Shown in pieces: positions 21,567 through 33,135 of a stretch of 64,000 nucleotides of DNA. The translations under genes and the position numbers were made by a program. A model generated the notes under the pieces. That model was not told where the DNA came from and searched no databases. It was given only the letters and a program-made list of their open reading frames with translations. Location of the stretch: positions 124,001-188,000 of the forward strand of contig VUYT01000005.1 in assembly GCA_008802785.1 (NCBI GenBank), given 5' to 3'. Origin of the DNA: Symmetrospora coprosmae. Its lineage: Eukaryota > Basidiomycota > Cystobasidiomycetes > Symmetrosporaceae. How positions within the stretch are numbered: position 1 is the stretch's first letter; every line of letters starts with the position of its first letter.

Positions 21567-23626
21567 CTACTCCTCCTGTCCACGTCCCACCCGAGTAGTC
21601 GGAGTCGCCTCTTTGTATGGCATGCCTTGCTTCCGGTAGTGGGTGGCCTGTTCGAAGGCATACGCAAAAGCGAGGAGCTGCGCCTCGGAGTAAGCCGTGC
21701 CGGCGAAGGTGATCCCGAATGGTCTGCAAGCGAGTCATGAATTGGTCAGCGGAGTGTTCCACGGTCCCTTGCAGCCAATGAGTCACTCACTGTCCCGGGA
21801 AATTCCAGTAGGTCTGATGAAGGTGATCCTGCACCTTTCGTGGCACGCAGTCTGATGGTGCGAAGCCGAGCGGAACCGTAATTTGCGGATAGCCCGCTCT
21901 TGACGATCCGCCAGCTCTGATACCTGGCATGATGAAGGCATCCAGTTTGTTCTTCGCCAGGCAAGCATCGATAACAATCTTCGCCTCCATCACTTTGGCC
22001 TTAGCCTCCAGATACTTCAAGGAGTCCAGGCCAGGCAGATGTTCTGCGTTTTCAAGTCTGGAGGATGATATCAATGAAGTGTACTACTGCGTCTAACGTG
22101 GCAGCATCGCGTCGACCGCGACACGCACTCCGCCTGACTCTCATACGAAACCGGTCTCTCTTCGGGCGTGTCTTTGATGAATTGTACGATTTCTGACAGG
22201 CTACGTACCTTGCAGCTGTGTGCACGGATCGTCAGCCAGCTAGGCGTGGTCATCGAGTCTATTGCCGAAACTCTCATTGAGGCTTACTCTGACAACGACC
22301 CAAGGTACTCGTTGATGGAGTGTTTGAACTCGCAAGTTTTGGCGAATTTGTTGCTGACCTTGTCTTCGAGGAGTTCGCACCGTTCGATGTCGACGTCTAT
22401 CACCTCTGCGCCTAGAGATCGCAGAATGTTTACGGCTTTCTCGAAGGCGGGCCACATGTACTCCTTGGGCGCCTATAATCGAGACATCAGGATGCTACAT
22501 TGAGTCGATCGCCACATCGAACACGATCTTACATAGATATCCGCCTCTTCCCAGTTCGTGCTGCCCCACCCGCTCAGGTGGTTCAAGGGGATCCCGAGAC
22601 GCTTGCCCTTGAGTGCATCCGGTCTCAAGGATGCCGTGTAGTCTAGATGCTTATCAGGCTGCCCCATTGTGTAGGGATCGCTGGCATCCGTACCGGTCAT
22701 GTGCGTCAAAAGCGCTGCAGCGTCGGCTACCGTGCGCGCTATCGGACCGACGGTGTCTGACAAGGCAGAATCAAACTGACGCACAGAGCGCTCAGAAAGA
22801 GAAAGAAGAAGGTAGAGAGCTTACCCTTCTCGCTTGTAAGCGGAACAATGCCGCTCCGCGAGATCAGACCGACCGTAACACGTAAGCCCACAACATTGCA
22901 GATGCTGGCAGGCCTGGTTGCATGCATCGAGTCGCATCATATCAGCGACCCCGCGGATATCGTGGGGTATTTGAGATTGCCATGGCACTCACGCAATGAT
23001 GCTGCCCTGATTCTCGGTACCTATGGTCGCTGCCGCGAGAGCCAGTGCAGCCGCAACGCCGCAACCGCTGCTAGAACGGCTAGGGTCGCCGTCCTTGAAG
23101 TAGGGGTTTGTCGTCTGACCGCCGATTGCGCTCCAGCCGCCCGGTAGGGAAGCTGCGTCTCGGAACTGTGACCATTCAGAAAGATTGAGCTTCCCGAGGA
23201 TGATAGCGCCCGCAGCACGCAGTAGCGAGACGACACGGGCATCGGGAACCTTGACGCCTTTCAAAGCATAGCTGCCAGCTGTCGTATCCATGCCATCTTG
23301 ACAACGAGTAGAGATGTTGTCCTTGAACAGCAGAGGTATACCGTGCAGGAATTCCGAGCGGATCTTGCCTGCCTTGCGTTCCTCATCGAGCCGAGCAGCC
23401 TCTTGGAGGGCCACCGAGCTGACACTCAGAACAGCCCGAACTTCGTTGTTGACCTCTTCGATACGAGCGAGGTATGCCTGGTTATGGTCACAAGACAATC
23501 AAATCATGCGGAGGGCGCGTTCAGAGCGAGACCTCCGCTCACCTTTACAAGGTCGACGGACGTGAACTCGCCGGCCGCCAGGGCACCTTGGAGGTCAGCG
23601 ATGGAGGCTGCGCCGAGATCCAGCAT
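21567..23626 (-). CDS. Amidase-signature enzyme, copy 2
   Basis: Eight exons: 23543-23626, 22993-23477, 22825-22913, 22533-22756, 22288-22472, 22129-22215, 21791-22057 and 21567-21723; phases close to about 525 residues. Catalytic elements: Lys in PLLFKDNISTR, the Ser cluster SRSSSGCG, and nucleophile Ser in TENQGSIIAP. It starts MLDLGAASIADLQGAL, as copy 1 does. Exon borders match copy 1 exactly, so the pair arose by tandem duplication. These fungal enzymes hydrolyse aliphatic or aromatic amides; the exact substrate is unknown. The Gly-Gly before the Ser cluster is replaced (DPSRSSSG), and one exon is shorter than in copy 1 because residues around the FRDAASLPG loop are missing. Confidence 0.88.
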
Positions 23627-23902
23627 ATTGTCAAGCTGCAGTGAGAGATACGATTGACAAGAATCAAGATACTGTCATCGTCGTGCAGCGTTGGAGGCGG
23701 CGTCGCTCGCTCCGCCTGTCAGCGTCTTTCGCAGCGGACGGTCGGGTCGATTCCGCAATGACGGTGAAAAGCGCAAGCAACGAGCCATTGCCTCGTTCGA
23801 TAGCCAACGTGTCTGAATAGGTGGCACATGACTCTCTACTATACGGTTTGGAAGACTATCCGATACATGGGGAGGAGGCAAGAGTGTCCGGCGGCGACAC
23901 GC

Positions 23903-25014
23903 TCACTTCTGAGGCAAGGGGGGAAGGGGTTCGGTCGGGGTGCGCGGCCGGTTCTCTCGCTGTACGAAGGCAGAGTATCTATTCCCCGGACCCTTCGAGA
24001 AACCCTTCTGCCTGTTGACGGATAAGAGTGTTCCGTCCCGGTCGATTGTAGCGCAAGCCTTCGCGGTAGGGAGTCTGCCGTTGGAGACGCTAGCGTCAGA
24101 ACCGCGTCGCTCCTGCGCGTAGTTCGGACGTGCAGCTCCGATAGGTCCGATAGGTGCGAAAGAGGACAGAGCAGGCGCAGAAGTGACGGCTGCAGCCGTT
24201 GGCGCGGCGTAAAGCGGAATCCGGGCGACACCAGTGCCTGAAGAGGATTGTCAGGTCAGGACATGCGGATGGGCGGAAATGGAAGCGCTCACCTCGTTCG
24301 TAGAGAACGCTGCCACGAGCACGTCGCCTTTCCATGGCTAGTTCGAGAGTACGCTGGTTGGTCTGCGCCTCGTATGCACTCATGACTCTCGGCCGAGTGG
24401 ATCTGCTGCCAGCGCGGACCAAGGTTCCGCGAGTCCTAGCCGGGGCCCTGGAGCCTCTTCCGAGGGATAGGGCGCGGAGCAAGCGTCTGAAAAGGTTGCC
24501 TTCCTTGGAATGAGCGTGCTGGCGGTTCGTCTGAGGCGCGGCGTATGGTAGGTCTGGAAGGTCTTTCGGATCCACGAGCGCCTCTATGGTGACTCCTGCT
24601 CTCGGCAGAGGGAAAAGGCTGGCCGGTCAGCGGAAGTCGAGCATGTCGCCTTCGTGACCACACACACCTTTGCGATGCCGTGAGATCGTCTCCCAGTCAG
24701 GCTGATCGCCAGCGCTACTCCGGTCTGCTTCGCCAATGGCGGCCGCGTTTCCTCCCCATCCGAATTGTTGCTCTGCGGCGTCTGTAGCTGGTTCTTTGCT
24801 TCGCTTCTGTCGGATCAGGTTGCGATAGTAGACAGATTCTCGGTCTGTACATCTCAATAATGCTCTATCGTCAGTCGCTGGCGCTGAATCCTGGAGTGCA
24901 GCGTAGACGTCACGCACCCTTGCGCAGCTCGGGTCGTGCAGCTTCAACCCTTCCAGCGAATGGGACGACAGTGGGGGAGGGAGGAGGAGTGTCTTCGTCG
25001 CTGCGATCCCACAT
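23903..25014 (-). CDS. Hypothetical basic, low-complexity protein
   Basis: Proposed exons: 24918-25014, 24664-24844, 24293-24618 and 23903-24236; about 312 residues. It begins MWDRSDEDTPPPSPTVVPF. The second exon reads DRESVYYRNLIRQKR, the third is Arg-rich (GRGSRAPARTRGTLVRAGSRS) and the last is Ala/Ser/Pro-rich and ends TEPLPPLPQK. No domain was recognised. The second intron begins in a GTGTGTGTG run (24658-24667), so its exact donor is ambiguous by two bases; I used the site that keeps frame. The gene lies head to head with NAS6. Function unknown. Confidence 0.55.
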
Positions 25015-25504
25015 GTCTGATATCGAAAGTATCTAGCTAGACTGAAGCGGAGGGTCTGTCGCGAGCAAAAGTAGGGAGTTGTAGGAGGAAAGCAATGCTT
25101 GAGGCGAGGGAAGCTACGAAGCTTCACAGAGGACCGTCACGACAGAGCTTTGCTAGGTATTCCCAGCGCTACTTTGTCTGCCAGAAGTCCGGTCTTCTGC
25201 CGCTTTGTCAGTCCTTGCATGGCGAGCAGAAGATGGTCGGCGCACGGCCGCTTCTCTGACGGCCTTTGTGCATGCGAAAACGGGATGTCATTGCGGTGTC
25301 ATGCCAGGCTGGCGAGTGCGGACTGAGAGTGGTCGGGAAGCTCTTAGCGCTATGCTCGCCTGTCACTGCTTTGGAGGAGAGCAAGAGAGTACGAGAGCAA
25401 GAGGCCGCGCGTGGGATCCTCGGAAGCCTTTCCGAGACGCGAGGCCGCAAGACGTGTACGCGTCATCCGCTCACATCGACTCTTGCTTCTCCGCAGTCAT
25501 CAGC
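25015..25504. other. Divergent promoter region
   Basis: Lies between the starts of the hypothetical gene (minus) and NAS6 (plus). Nothing else recognised. Confidence 0.4.
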
Positions 25505-26637
25505 ATGTCGTCGATAGATGTGTACCGCGTAGCACGAGAAGGTAAGCGGTCCGCCGACCTCGCGCTTATATATGGGCCTTGGGCAGCTGACGCGGGCTGT
25601 CATTCAGGGCAGTCGCATCTCGTCACGCAAGCCCTGCAAGACGACCCTTCCTTGATCAACAAGAAGGATCCTGTGAGACAGGCAGAGGAGCGGCGCTGTG
25701 GTGACACGCCCTGAGCATTCCAAATACGCAAACTAGGACGACAGGACGCCCTTGCAGAACGCGGCTACGTCAGGGTCGCTCGAGACCATCCAGGCCGTGC
25801 TTCGATACAAGCCAGATCTCGAAGCCAGAGACTCGCTCGGATGGACTGCACTTATCATTGCAGGTGAGATCTCTTTGAAGTCACATTCGCGGATGCGCAC
25901 AGCTGATCCAGGCCTCGGCCCGACAACCGCAGCAAGCTCAGGGAACACCGAGGTCTGCAGCGAACTCATCGGAGCTGGAGCTAGCGTGTCGGCATCTAAC
26001 GACCGAGAGCAGACTGCGCTTCACTACGCTGCCAGGTTCGTCGTCATGCGTGGAACTCCACTCAATTTGGCTAGCTGACGCGGCGCGTCGTGCCTGCTTG
26101 CAGCAAGGGGAACGTCGAGGTAGGACGGCTCCTCATCGAACGCGGTGCTGACATCAACGCTCGAGACAAGGCGAATCAGCTATCCCTGTACGTCCGGCTA
26201 GCGTCTCGCCCGGAGTGTGCCCCTCTCCCTCTAACAGTAGTGCTCCTCTGGCTTCCCCGCAGACATCGAGCCGCCACGACGGGGGCAACCCCGTTTGTCC
26301 GCCTCATTCTCGCATCTGAGTCGCCAGGCAGCTTCAAGAAGCCTCGACTGAATCTGCAAGACCGAGCCGGGAACACTCCTCTGCACCTCGCGATGGAGAG
26401 TGGACATGCAGAAGTGGCGGTGGCGCTGTGAGCGCGCTCACTCGCCATGAGAGCACACAGGGCGTTGGCTCTCGCTGACGAAGATTGGACACTACCTTCT
26501 GCAGTATCGAAGCTGGAGCAGACAGACAGCGCACGAATACTGATGGTGACCGTCCAGAGGATATCAAAGGTGTCGGCGGACAGGAGGGGCGGCGAGTGCT
26601 CCAGTTCATCCAGAGCAAGGTTGGCAAGTTGGAGTAG
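25505..26637 (+). CDS. NAS6: Nas6/gankyrin, 26S proteasome assembly chaperone
   Basis: Seven exons: 25505-25541, 25608-25672, 25737-25863, 25933-26035, 26104-26187, 26263-26427 and 26505-26637; about 237 residues, close to the 226-231 usual for the family. The protein is a stack of ankyrin repeats: DDRTPLQNAATSGS, DSLGWTALIIASSSGNTEV, REQTALHYAASKGNVEV, DKANQLSLHRAATTGATP and RAGNTPLHLAMESGHAEV. It ends with DGDRPEDIKGVGG, as in gankyrin. Nas6 binds the Rpt3 ATPase during base assembly of the 26S proteasome. One repeat carries an insertion (ESPGSFKKPRLN) of the kind found in fungal Nas6. Exon ends fall between repeats. Confidence 0.88.
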
Positions 26638-27238
26638 CGATAGGACCGGAAGTACTGAACGAGACAGCAAGAAGAAGAGCAGAACAGCGTCACGGTCCAT
26701 GCATGAAAGCTGATGAAGCTGTCGACGGTCACATCACGTGCATCTTGCCGAATGAAGTGAACCCGATCGAGTCGGTTGAAGGACCATCTACGCACTGATG
26801 AGAGCGGAGCGGAGCAGGGCAAAAGAGCAAAGAGCGCGCACTGATGACGAGGCTGCCACAGATGTCGTCTTGCCTGGTGGTGCCCTCCCTCTTCCTCTCT
26901 CCCTTTCCCTTCTCCCAGTCTGGTTTCCAACGGGACCGCTTCACTGCAGGATCTCGCCACTCTGCTAAACACTCGAAGCTCTTCCTACCACCCTACGCCT
27001 AGGCAGTCTGCAACGACCAGCCTCTCGCACATCATCGAACTCCCTTCTAACATCTCTACTGACTCGCGAGCCCAAGGCAAGCAAGCCTGCTTCGAACGTT
27101 CACGCAGACCCACAACCAACTCCCAACGCACATCTACCTCAGGCGAGCCGCCTCCCAGCTCGGTGAGTGCGCCTGGTCACGGTTCGTAGTCTTGACGAGC
27201 CTCTTACCGGACCCTGTGCCTTCTCGTACCCTACAGCC
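26638..27238. other. Intergenic region and 5' leader with an intron
   Basis: Contains the promoter and 5' UTR of the downstream membrane protein. A likely leader intron runs 27163-27236 (donor GTGAGT, acceptor CTACAG) and ends two bases before the start codon. No other gene supported. Confidence 0.5.
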
Positions 27239-29599
27239 ATGCGTTGGTCAACTTCCTCTTCCCAGCTGCCTCTTCTGGTGGCGACTCTGTCGCTTGGCCA
27301 GTCAGTGCTTGCACAAGGCACTAGACCAGGCGCACCCACCGAAGGTGCCACGTCCATCCCCGTCGATGCGCCTCAGTCAGAGGTCGCTGGACCGGCAGCC
27401 CATCCGGGTGTCCCGACTCTCTTCCTCGGCAGACAGGAGTCATCAGCAGCAGGTGCGGCACCAGCCACCTACAACGACGGCTTGTACACACCTTGGTCAG
27501 GCGATGCGGCAGCCTCGCAGACTCCCGCAGGGGAGACTGCAGTAGCAGCCTCCTCGGTGTACTCAATCCCAGCTGTGCCCGAGAGCAGTGATGCCTCGGT
27601 CTACCTGCAGCCGACGGCTTCTACAGTGATTGCTACAGCTGCCACGGAACCAGCGACTGTAGCTCCAGTGTCGACTTCGGCTGCGGTACCGACCACACCG
27701 CCAGCCGCTAGCAGCACGCCTGAGCAAGCTACCCAAGTCACGAGTACGACTGAATTGGCAGCGACTTCGTCCACTTCGGCGTCTTCCTCCACCCTCTCTG
27801 TAACCTCCTCATCGCGCTCTTCTGCAACGCGCACCGCATCCCGCCCTTTCAACTCCCTGGCAGCCGAGTCTACGCAAGATCCCAACTCTATTCAGGTCGG
27901 GTCGTCGGGACCCAAAATGGGCGTCATCTTGCCTGTAGCACTCTCACTTGGTGTGCTTGCACTCATCCTCCTCGGCCTACTTCTCCTCGTGTGGCGTCGT
28001 CGAGTCAAGAAACGCCAACGTCTCAACGACCGGCGCTACGACGGCGGTTTCCTCGAGAAGGGCGGGTACGGCTCGCCTTCCGAGCATGGAGATTTTGACG
28101 AGAAGGACCCAGGAGCATGGCAGAACTTTCAGCGTCACAGCGGCCTGCCCTACGATGATGTCTCCGGCAACGGCGGTATGTCCAGCGGTATGGCCGGGCG
28201 CGGCGCTGGCAGTGCTACGCTAGGGCAGGAAGCCTACGACAGTGACGAGAGAGGATGGGGCTGGGGTGTCATTCCTGCCGTCGGTGTGGCCGCTGCGTCT
28301 TCTGGCGCTCGTCAAGCCCGACGGCCGCTGCCGCATACCCCTCAGCAGCACTCGGTCCCAACTCTGGCTCCTGCCGAATCGATGTCGTCCCTGCATGAGG
28401 ATCTCGATGCCATGATTGCACAATCGCGCACAGCCTACGAGCCATACGTCAACCGCCCGAAACGCGAGAATAGCATCTCGAACGTCGCTTCCGCTATCTA
28501 CTCTTCGCTGTCCGGCCGTAGCAAGCGCTACGGCACCCGCGGAAGTGTCCGCAGCGTAGAGAGCTACAGGAACGGTAACGGGGATGGACAGTGGAATGAG
28601 CAGGGCTTGTGGGAGGAGAACGGCGCCGGGGCAGCGCACACCGAGAGAAAGCAGACGAGGAAGGCCGTGCCAGCACTAGGGTCGGTCGACGATGGGGTAT
28701 CTAGCAAGCCGCTGCTGTATACCGCCATCGACGACACGCCTAGAAAGGGGCAGTACACAACCTATACTCCGCCCGACACCCCAACGCGCGCGACGCCTGG
28801 CAAGCAACGTGGCTCTCGAGGAGATGACACGGACGTGACGGTGATGGGCGATGGGTCTTCTGCAGCCTCGATGCAGTATTCATACTCCGACAACTCGCCT
28901 CAGCACGTTCGACGCTTCACGCTACGTGATGAGCCAGTACCCATGCTCAGCCCTGGCAGTCCGCGTCGCACTCGCTCAAAGACCCTCGCAAGCCAGGCGA
29001 CGGGACTTGATTCGCCATCCTGCTACTCGCCCTCAATGTACAGCCTCGCTTCTCCCGCTCAGCAGTACCCGGATTCGCTTCAGCCCGGACGCTCACCCGC
29101 CATCGGAAGCAGGGCAGTGTCTCCACCGGCCAGCACGCAGCATGTCAGCGGGCTACGTAATTCCCTCGCTCAGAGCAGTAAGAGCGGAACAACTTACTCC
29201 CTGACGGGCATGGCAGGGCTACTCTACACGGACGAGGACCAGCAACAGCCGGCACAGCAGCAGCAACGCCAAGAAGGTGGCACTTTCACCGCGCTACCCC
29301 CGCGAAAGCCGCGGAAGCAGTCAATGCTCGCAAAGAACCCTCCACGGAACGCAGCGCACGGCAGATCTTCGCCCCTTTCGGGCGTCGCTACAGCCAGCGA
29401 GTCGGAAAGCACGCACAACCCGCATCGTGCTATCAGCGCTGTTGTTCGTGCATCGCAAGCGAGGGGTGATAGCTTCTCCAGCGATGGACATGGGTGGGAC
29501 AGGAACGTGCGAGGACAGCTCCGCGAAAGTCACAGCAGCAGTAGCTCGGTTGACGACCTGTTGACGAACATTCTCGGACCAGCGAGATCGCCTGTTTGA
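27239..29599 (+). CDS. Single-pass membrane protein with Ser/Thr-rich ectodomain
   Basis: One uninterrupted coding exon, 786 residues, from the ATG directly after a probable leader intron. Layout: signal peptide (MRWSTSSSQLPLLVATLSLG), a Ser/Thr/Ala-rich, probably O-mannosylated ectodomain to about residue 225, one membrane segment (VILPVALSLGVLALILLGLLLLV, here quoted only in part: VILPVALSLGVLALIL) with a basic RRRVKKRQR stop-transfer, then a cytoplasmic tail of about 535 residues rich in Ser, Pro and Gln. The layout resembles fungal wall sensors of the Mid2/Wsc type and Axl2-like proteins, but there is no WSC or cadherin-like domain and no sequence similarity that I recognise. Possible cell-surface sensor or mucin; function unknown. 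Confidence 0.8.
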   Translation: MRWSTSSSQLPLLVATLSLGQSVLAQGTRPGAPTEGATSIPVDAPQSEVAGPAAHPGVPTLFLGRQESSAAGAAPATYNDGLYTPWSGDAAASQTPAGETAVAASSVYSIPAVPESSDASVYLQPTASTVIATAATEPATVAPVSTSAAVPTTPPAASSTPEQATQVTSTTELAATSSTSASSSTLSVTSSSRSSATRTASRPFNSLAAESTQDPNSIQVGSSGPKMGVILPVALSLGVLALILLGLLLLVWRRRVKKRQRLNDRRYDGGFLEKGGYGSPSEHGDFDEKDPGAWQNFQRHSGLPYDDVSGNGGMSSGMAGRGAGSATLGQEAYDSDERGWGWGVIPAVGVAAASSGARQARRPLPHTPQQHSVPTLAPAESMSSLHEDLDAMIAQSRTAYEPYVNRPKRENSISNVASAIYSSLSGRSKRYGTRGSVRSVESYRNGNGDGQWNEQGLWEENGAGAAHTERKQTRKAVPALGSVDDGVSSKPLLYTAIDDTPRKGQYTTYTPPDTPTRATPGKQRGSRGDDTDVTVMGDGSSAASMQYSYSDNSPQHVRRFTLRDEPVPMLSPGSPRRTRSKTLASQATGLDSPSCYSPSMYSLASPAQQYPDSLQPGRSPAIGSRAVSPPASTQHVSGLRNSLAQSSKSGTTYSLTGMAGLLYTDEDQQQPAQQQQRQEGGTFTALPPRKPRKQSMLAKNPPRNAAHGRSSPLSGVATASESESTHNPHRAISAVVRASQARGDSFSSDGHGWDRNVRGQLRESHSSSSSVDDLLTNILGPARSPV

Positions 29600-29896
29600 C
29601 GGCCTTGAAGCGCGATTGGTGACGAGCTAGGCTGGGTGATACCCCGGCGGGCATTTAGAGCAGTGACGGACGCTATCGCACGCGACCCTATTCTTTCTTC
29701 TTCCTATCGGTGTAGTTTTGTAACAAGTTGAGACTCTGTCGGTGCACAAACAATGATCGTTGCGCTCTGACCAGGTAACCAGCCCTCCGGCGCCTGCGTA
29801 TGCACAAAGCTCGGAAGTGGCCCAAGCGGATCGAAGAATGCGACTCTCTCGTAGCTTCTATTGCGCAAGCATGGCATGTTTCTTGCAGTACAGTGC

Positions 29897-32857
29897 CTAG
29901 AGGTCCTTCTCGATCATGGTGATTCCCTCCTTCTCAACCTCTGCCATGAGAATGTCGACAAGGTCACGCTCGTATGGTGCAAGCACACCTGGCGTGTTGA
30001 TTTTGCCATCGAGCAAGAGCTGAACGGCAATACCGCATGGCACGCCGACAAGCTTGGCCATGGACGACGGGCCCTGTCCGGTATGGAAGGGCGCGCCCAT
30101 GTCGAGCAGGGTAGACGTCCGAGTGATCTGCAAACATATTAACAAGTCCGTCAGCTCGCACTCCGGCCCAGAGCTTCCAGAACTCCCTATCGTTGCGCAC
30201 CTTCTGACCCTCCTTGGTCTCGATCTCGAACTTATGCTGCAGCATGACCATGTCCTTCTCACCCTTCTCGTACTGCATCTTCTGCTCGAGGGTTGCGCAC
30301 AGCGTGTCGAGGAGGTTTCCGCGGGCAGTGACCTGCTCGTTGCTGAACAGGCCGATCCACCGCAGACCCTGGATGATGCGCTGCTCCTCAGCGGCGTCAG
30401 GGAAGCTCGCGAGCTCGGTAACCTTGGCGATGAGCGCGTCTTCCGAGTTAGAGCTCGCGCCCACGGCCTTCTGTGTCACGTCGGCCCACACAGCCTTGCT
30501 GCCGGTCGCGAGGTGGTCCTTTGGCGTCTCGTCCAAGAAGCCAAGCTTGACCAGGCAGGCAATGAACTGCGGGAAGCCGGCATAACGCAGGGTGCCACGG
30601 ATGACGGTCTGAGCCTCCGGGATCTTGTACTTCTCCCGGAACCCAGTCGAGTCTCGGTTGGGGTACGCAACGAAGGCGAAGGCCGGGTTGATGTAGTAAG
30701 GCTTTGCGTGGTTCATCAGGTCCTTGCCGTTGACCTCAACCAGCTCGCCGTCCTTGTACAGCTTGGCGCTATTGAGCAGGGCAAGGAGGACTCCCTGTAT
30801 AGGCATGACGGAGTCAGCATCTAGTCGACCGCAGCAACTCGATGCGGAACGACTCACCCTCGACGACCAGCTGAACTTGTAGCCGAGCGGGTTGTCAGCA
30901 GCTGAAGGAGCTGGCAGACCGCCGCAGTAGCTGATGAAGGAGTTGATCTGGGAGGGTGGGAGGGGACTAGTCAGGCGATGGCAGGACAGACGAGGGAGCA
31001 GCTAGGACCAACCTTTCCGCCAGCCTTGTGAACGTCGTCGATGGTCTTGACCGCGTACAGGTGGTCGATTCCGGGGTCAAGGCCAATCTCGTTCATAACG
31101 ACGATGCCAGCCTTCTTGACCTCTGGCTCGAGCTCCTTCATCGCATCCGAGACGTACGAGGTGGTGACCACGTTCTTCTTGTGCTTGATGGCGGACTTGA
31201 TGACATCGACGTGGTAGATGTAGGGGATGAGCGAGATGACAAGATCGTGCTTGGCAACCAGTGCGTCGAGCGAGGCCGGGTCCTTGACGTTGACCTGCTC
31301 AATCTCGACCTTGCGGCCGAGCTGCGCGGCAAGTGCTTCTGCGTTGGCGAGCGTTCCGGAAGCTGTGGCTGGAGTGTGTAAGCGACCATTCCCGTTTGTC
31401 CAAGGCAGCCATCGAGAAGAGCCAGTGTAGCGGTTATGCAGAGAGGGAGGTAGGCGATGTAACGGCCAGCCAGCCAAAGCGGAACAAGCGCGCCAGAGAA
31501 ACCAATATGTTCGAGAACAAGGTGAAACCAACGGGGATTTGTGAAGACCGCCCAGGGTACAGGGTTGTTTCGTTGTTCAATGCCGTCACCCGCCAGCAGC
31601 CCCAAAGGAGAGTTGACGAGAGCGCGGCATCGAGCATGGTAATTATAGTTTGGATCCACCAGCCAGCCAGCCAGGTCGGGGTCACAGGGACACGTGTGAA
31701 GAGCCCTCTCCTCTCCTTTAAATCATGCCCACATGGATGGATGGCACATATAGTGGAATAAGCAGTCTACGCACCTATCGTGAGCTGGTTCTCTGCCCGG
31801 CGCAGCACGTACTCGGCCGCAGGCTGAGCGACAAAGCCTGAGCCGAGGAGGAGGACCTTCTTTGGCGACGCAGACTTCTGGTTGATGGCGACCTGAATGT
31901 CCTGTGCCTTTGCGGACTCGACGACCTTCTTTGCGAAGCTGGGAAGAACGAAAGAAGCCTTGTGCGATTCGTTGTTGTAGTACTTGCAGGGCGTGACCGT
32001 GCGGAGAGGTTTCTTGACATCGCGGCTGGGGTCCTTGCTGCAGATCATGTGGCCGATGCTGCCAGAGGGGTAGGTCGGGATGAGAGTGTAGGCGTACTCG
32101 GCGACGGGGAACAGGCCGCGAAGGGTCGAAAGAACGTTCTGAATGAGGGGAAGGTGTAGCCACATGGACTCTCCCTGGGTCGAGATGTGACCTCCCTCGC
32201 GCAGCGCGTCTCGCAGGAGCATGAAGTACGGCTTCTCGAAGAGGGCGTTGGCGGGGCCGACCGGGTCGCTCGAGTCGGTGATGATGACATCAAACTCGTT
32301 CTTCCTGTCTGCCAGGAACTTGAAGCCGTCGCCAATGTGCAGCGTGACGCGCGGGTCGTCGTAGCCAGCAGCCATGTGAGGGAGGTAGAGCTTCGAGACG
32401 CGCGGGACGGCCTCGTCGATGTCGCAGAGAGTGGCGGTTTTGACGCTCGGGTGCTTGAGCACCTCTCGCAGGACACCGCCGTCTCCTCCTCCGATGACGA
32501 GGACGTGCTCAGGGTTCGGGTGCGAGTTCATGGGCAGATGGGCAATCTGCTCCTGGTAGCTGAACTCGTCGCGCTCAACGCATTGCAGCGCGCCGTCAAG
32601 AACGAGGACGTTGCCGTGGTTGGTCGACTCGAAGACGAGGACGTCCTGGCAAAAGGCGCGTAGGTGGATGTGTGTTCAGCTCAGTGTGGCCGCCGACTCG
32701 TCCGAGCCGACCCGAGCCCCTGGAAACGCACCTGGTACTGGGACTGCTCGACGTGAAGGATCTTCTTGACCTTGAGCGTGTGGGCCTCTCCTGGCCACTG
32801 GTCGTTGATCTCGCGGAACCATCCGTCCACAATCATGGGGTGGGTGAGCTCGGCCAT
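29897..32857 (-). CDS. SPE3-LYS9: Spermidine synthase-saccharopine dehydrogenase fusion
   Basis: Six exons: 32732-32857, 31775-32645, 31013-31368, 30858-30947, 30201-30794 and 29897-30127; about 755 residues. The N-terminal third is spermidine synthase: [35 protein letters not shown] and [12 protein letters not shown] (aminopropyl transfer to putrescine). From about residue 305 it is the glutamate-forming saccharopine dehydrogenase of the lysine aminoadipate pathway: [42 protein letters not shown] and [14 protein letters not shown]. This chimera is known from Basidiomycota. The intron just after the Rossmann glycine motif is 406 bases, several times longer than any other in the window. The last intron uses donor GTGCGC at 30200. 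Confidence 0.93.
31369..31774 (-). other. Unusually long intron of the SPE3-LYS9 gene
   Basis: 406 bases between donor GTGCGT and acceptor CTCCAG. The protein lacks nothing relative to its family across this junction, so no coding exon is missing. I looked for C/D and H/ACA snoRNA boxes and found none convincing. Confidence 0.6.
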
Positions 32858-33135
32858 TGCGAAAGATACGAGATTCCTGCAGGGTAGAGGCGCGTCCGAA
32901 TGGCGGTCAGCTCGAAGGGCACGGCAGCGAGCAGCAAGGCTGTCCTGCTGACTCACTGAAGTGGTGGATGAGATGTAGGCACCTGCTTGTGCTGTACCGT
33001 GCGTGATGAAGAGGAGAGGTTGGAGGTGCGTAGCTCGGCAGCACCCAAATTTCGGAAGAGCGGCCGTTCAATAAGGGGCCACGGGCAGCAAGTCACGAGG
33101 GCTGTGAACGCATGGACAGGAGGTTGGACAGAAGG

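Noticed and set aside
19102-23626. GatA-type glutamyl-tRNA amidotransferase subunit as identity of the amidases
   Set aside because: The amidase signature is shared, but the N- and C-terminal parts are those of fungal general amidases, and two copies lie in tandem without organellar targeting sequence.
30128-30200. A 16-base or 34-base final intron in the SPE3-LYS9 gene
   Set aside because: Both are too short or join poorly with the family; the 73-base version starting GTGCGC gives the expected junction [10 protein letters not shown].
31369-31774. snoRNA inside the long intron
   Set aside because: No paired C/D boxes or an H/ACA hairpin-tail arrangement could be found by eye on the transcribed strand.
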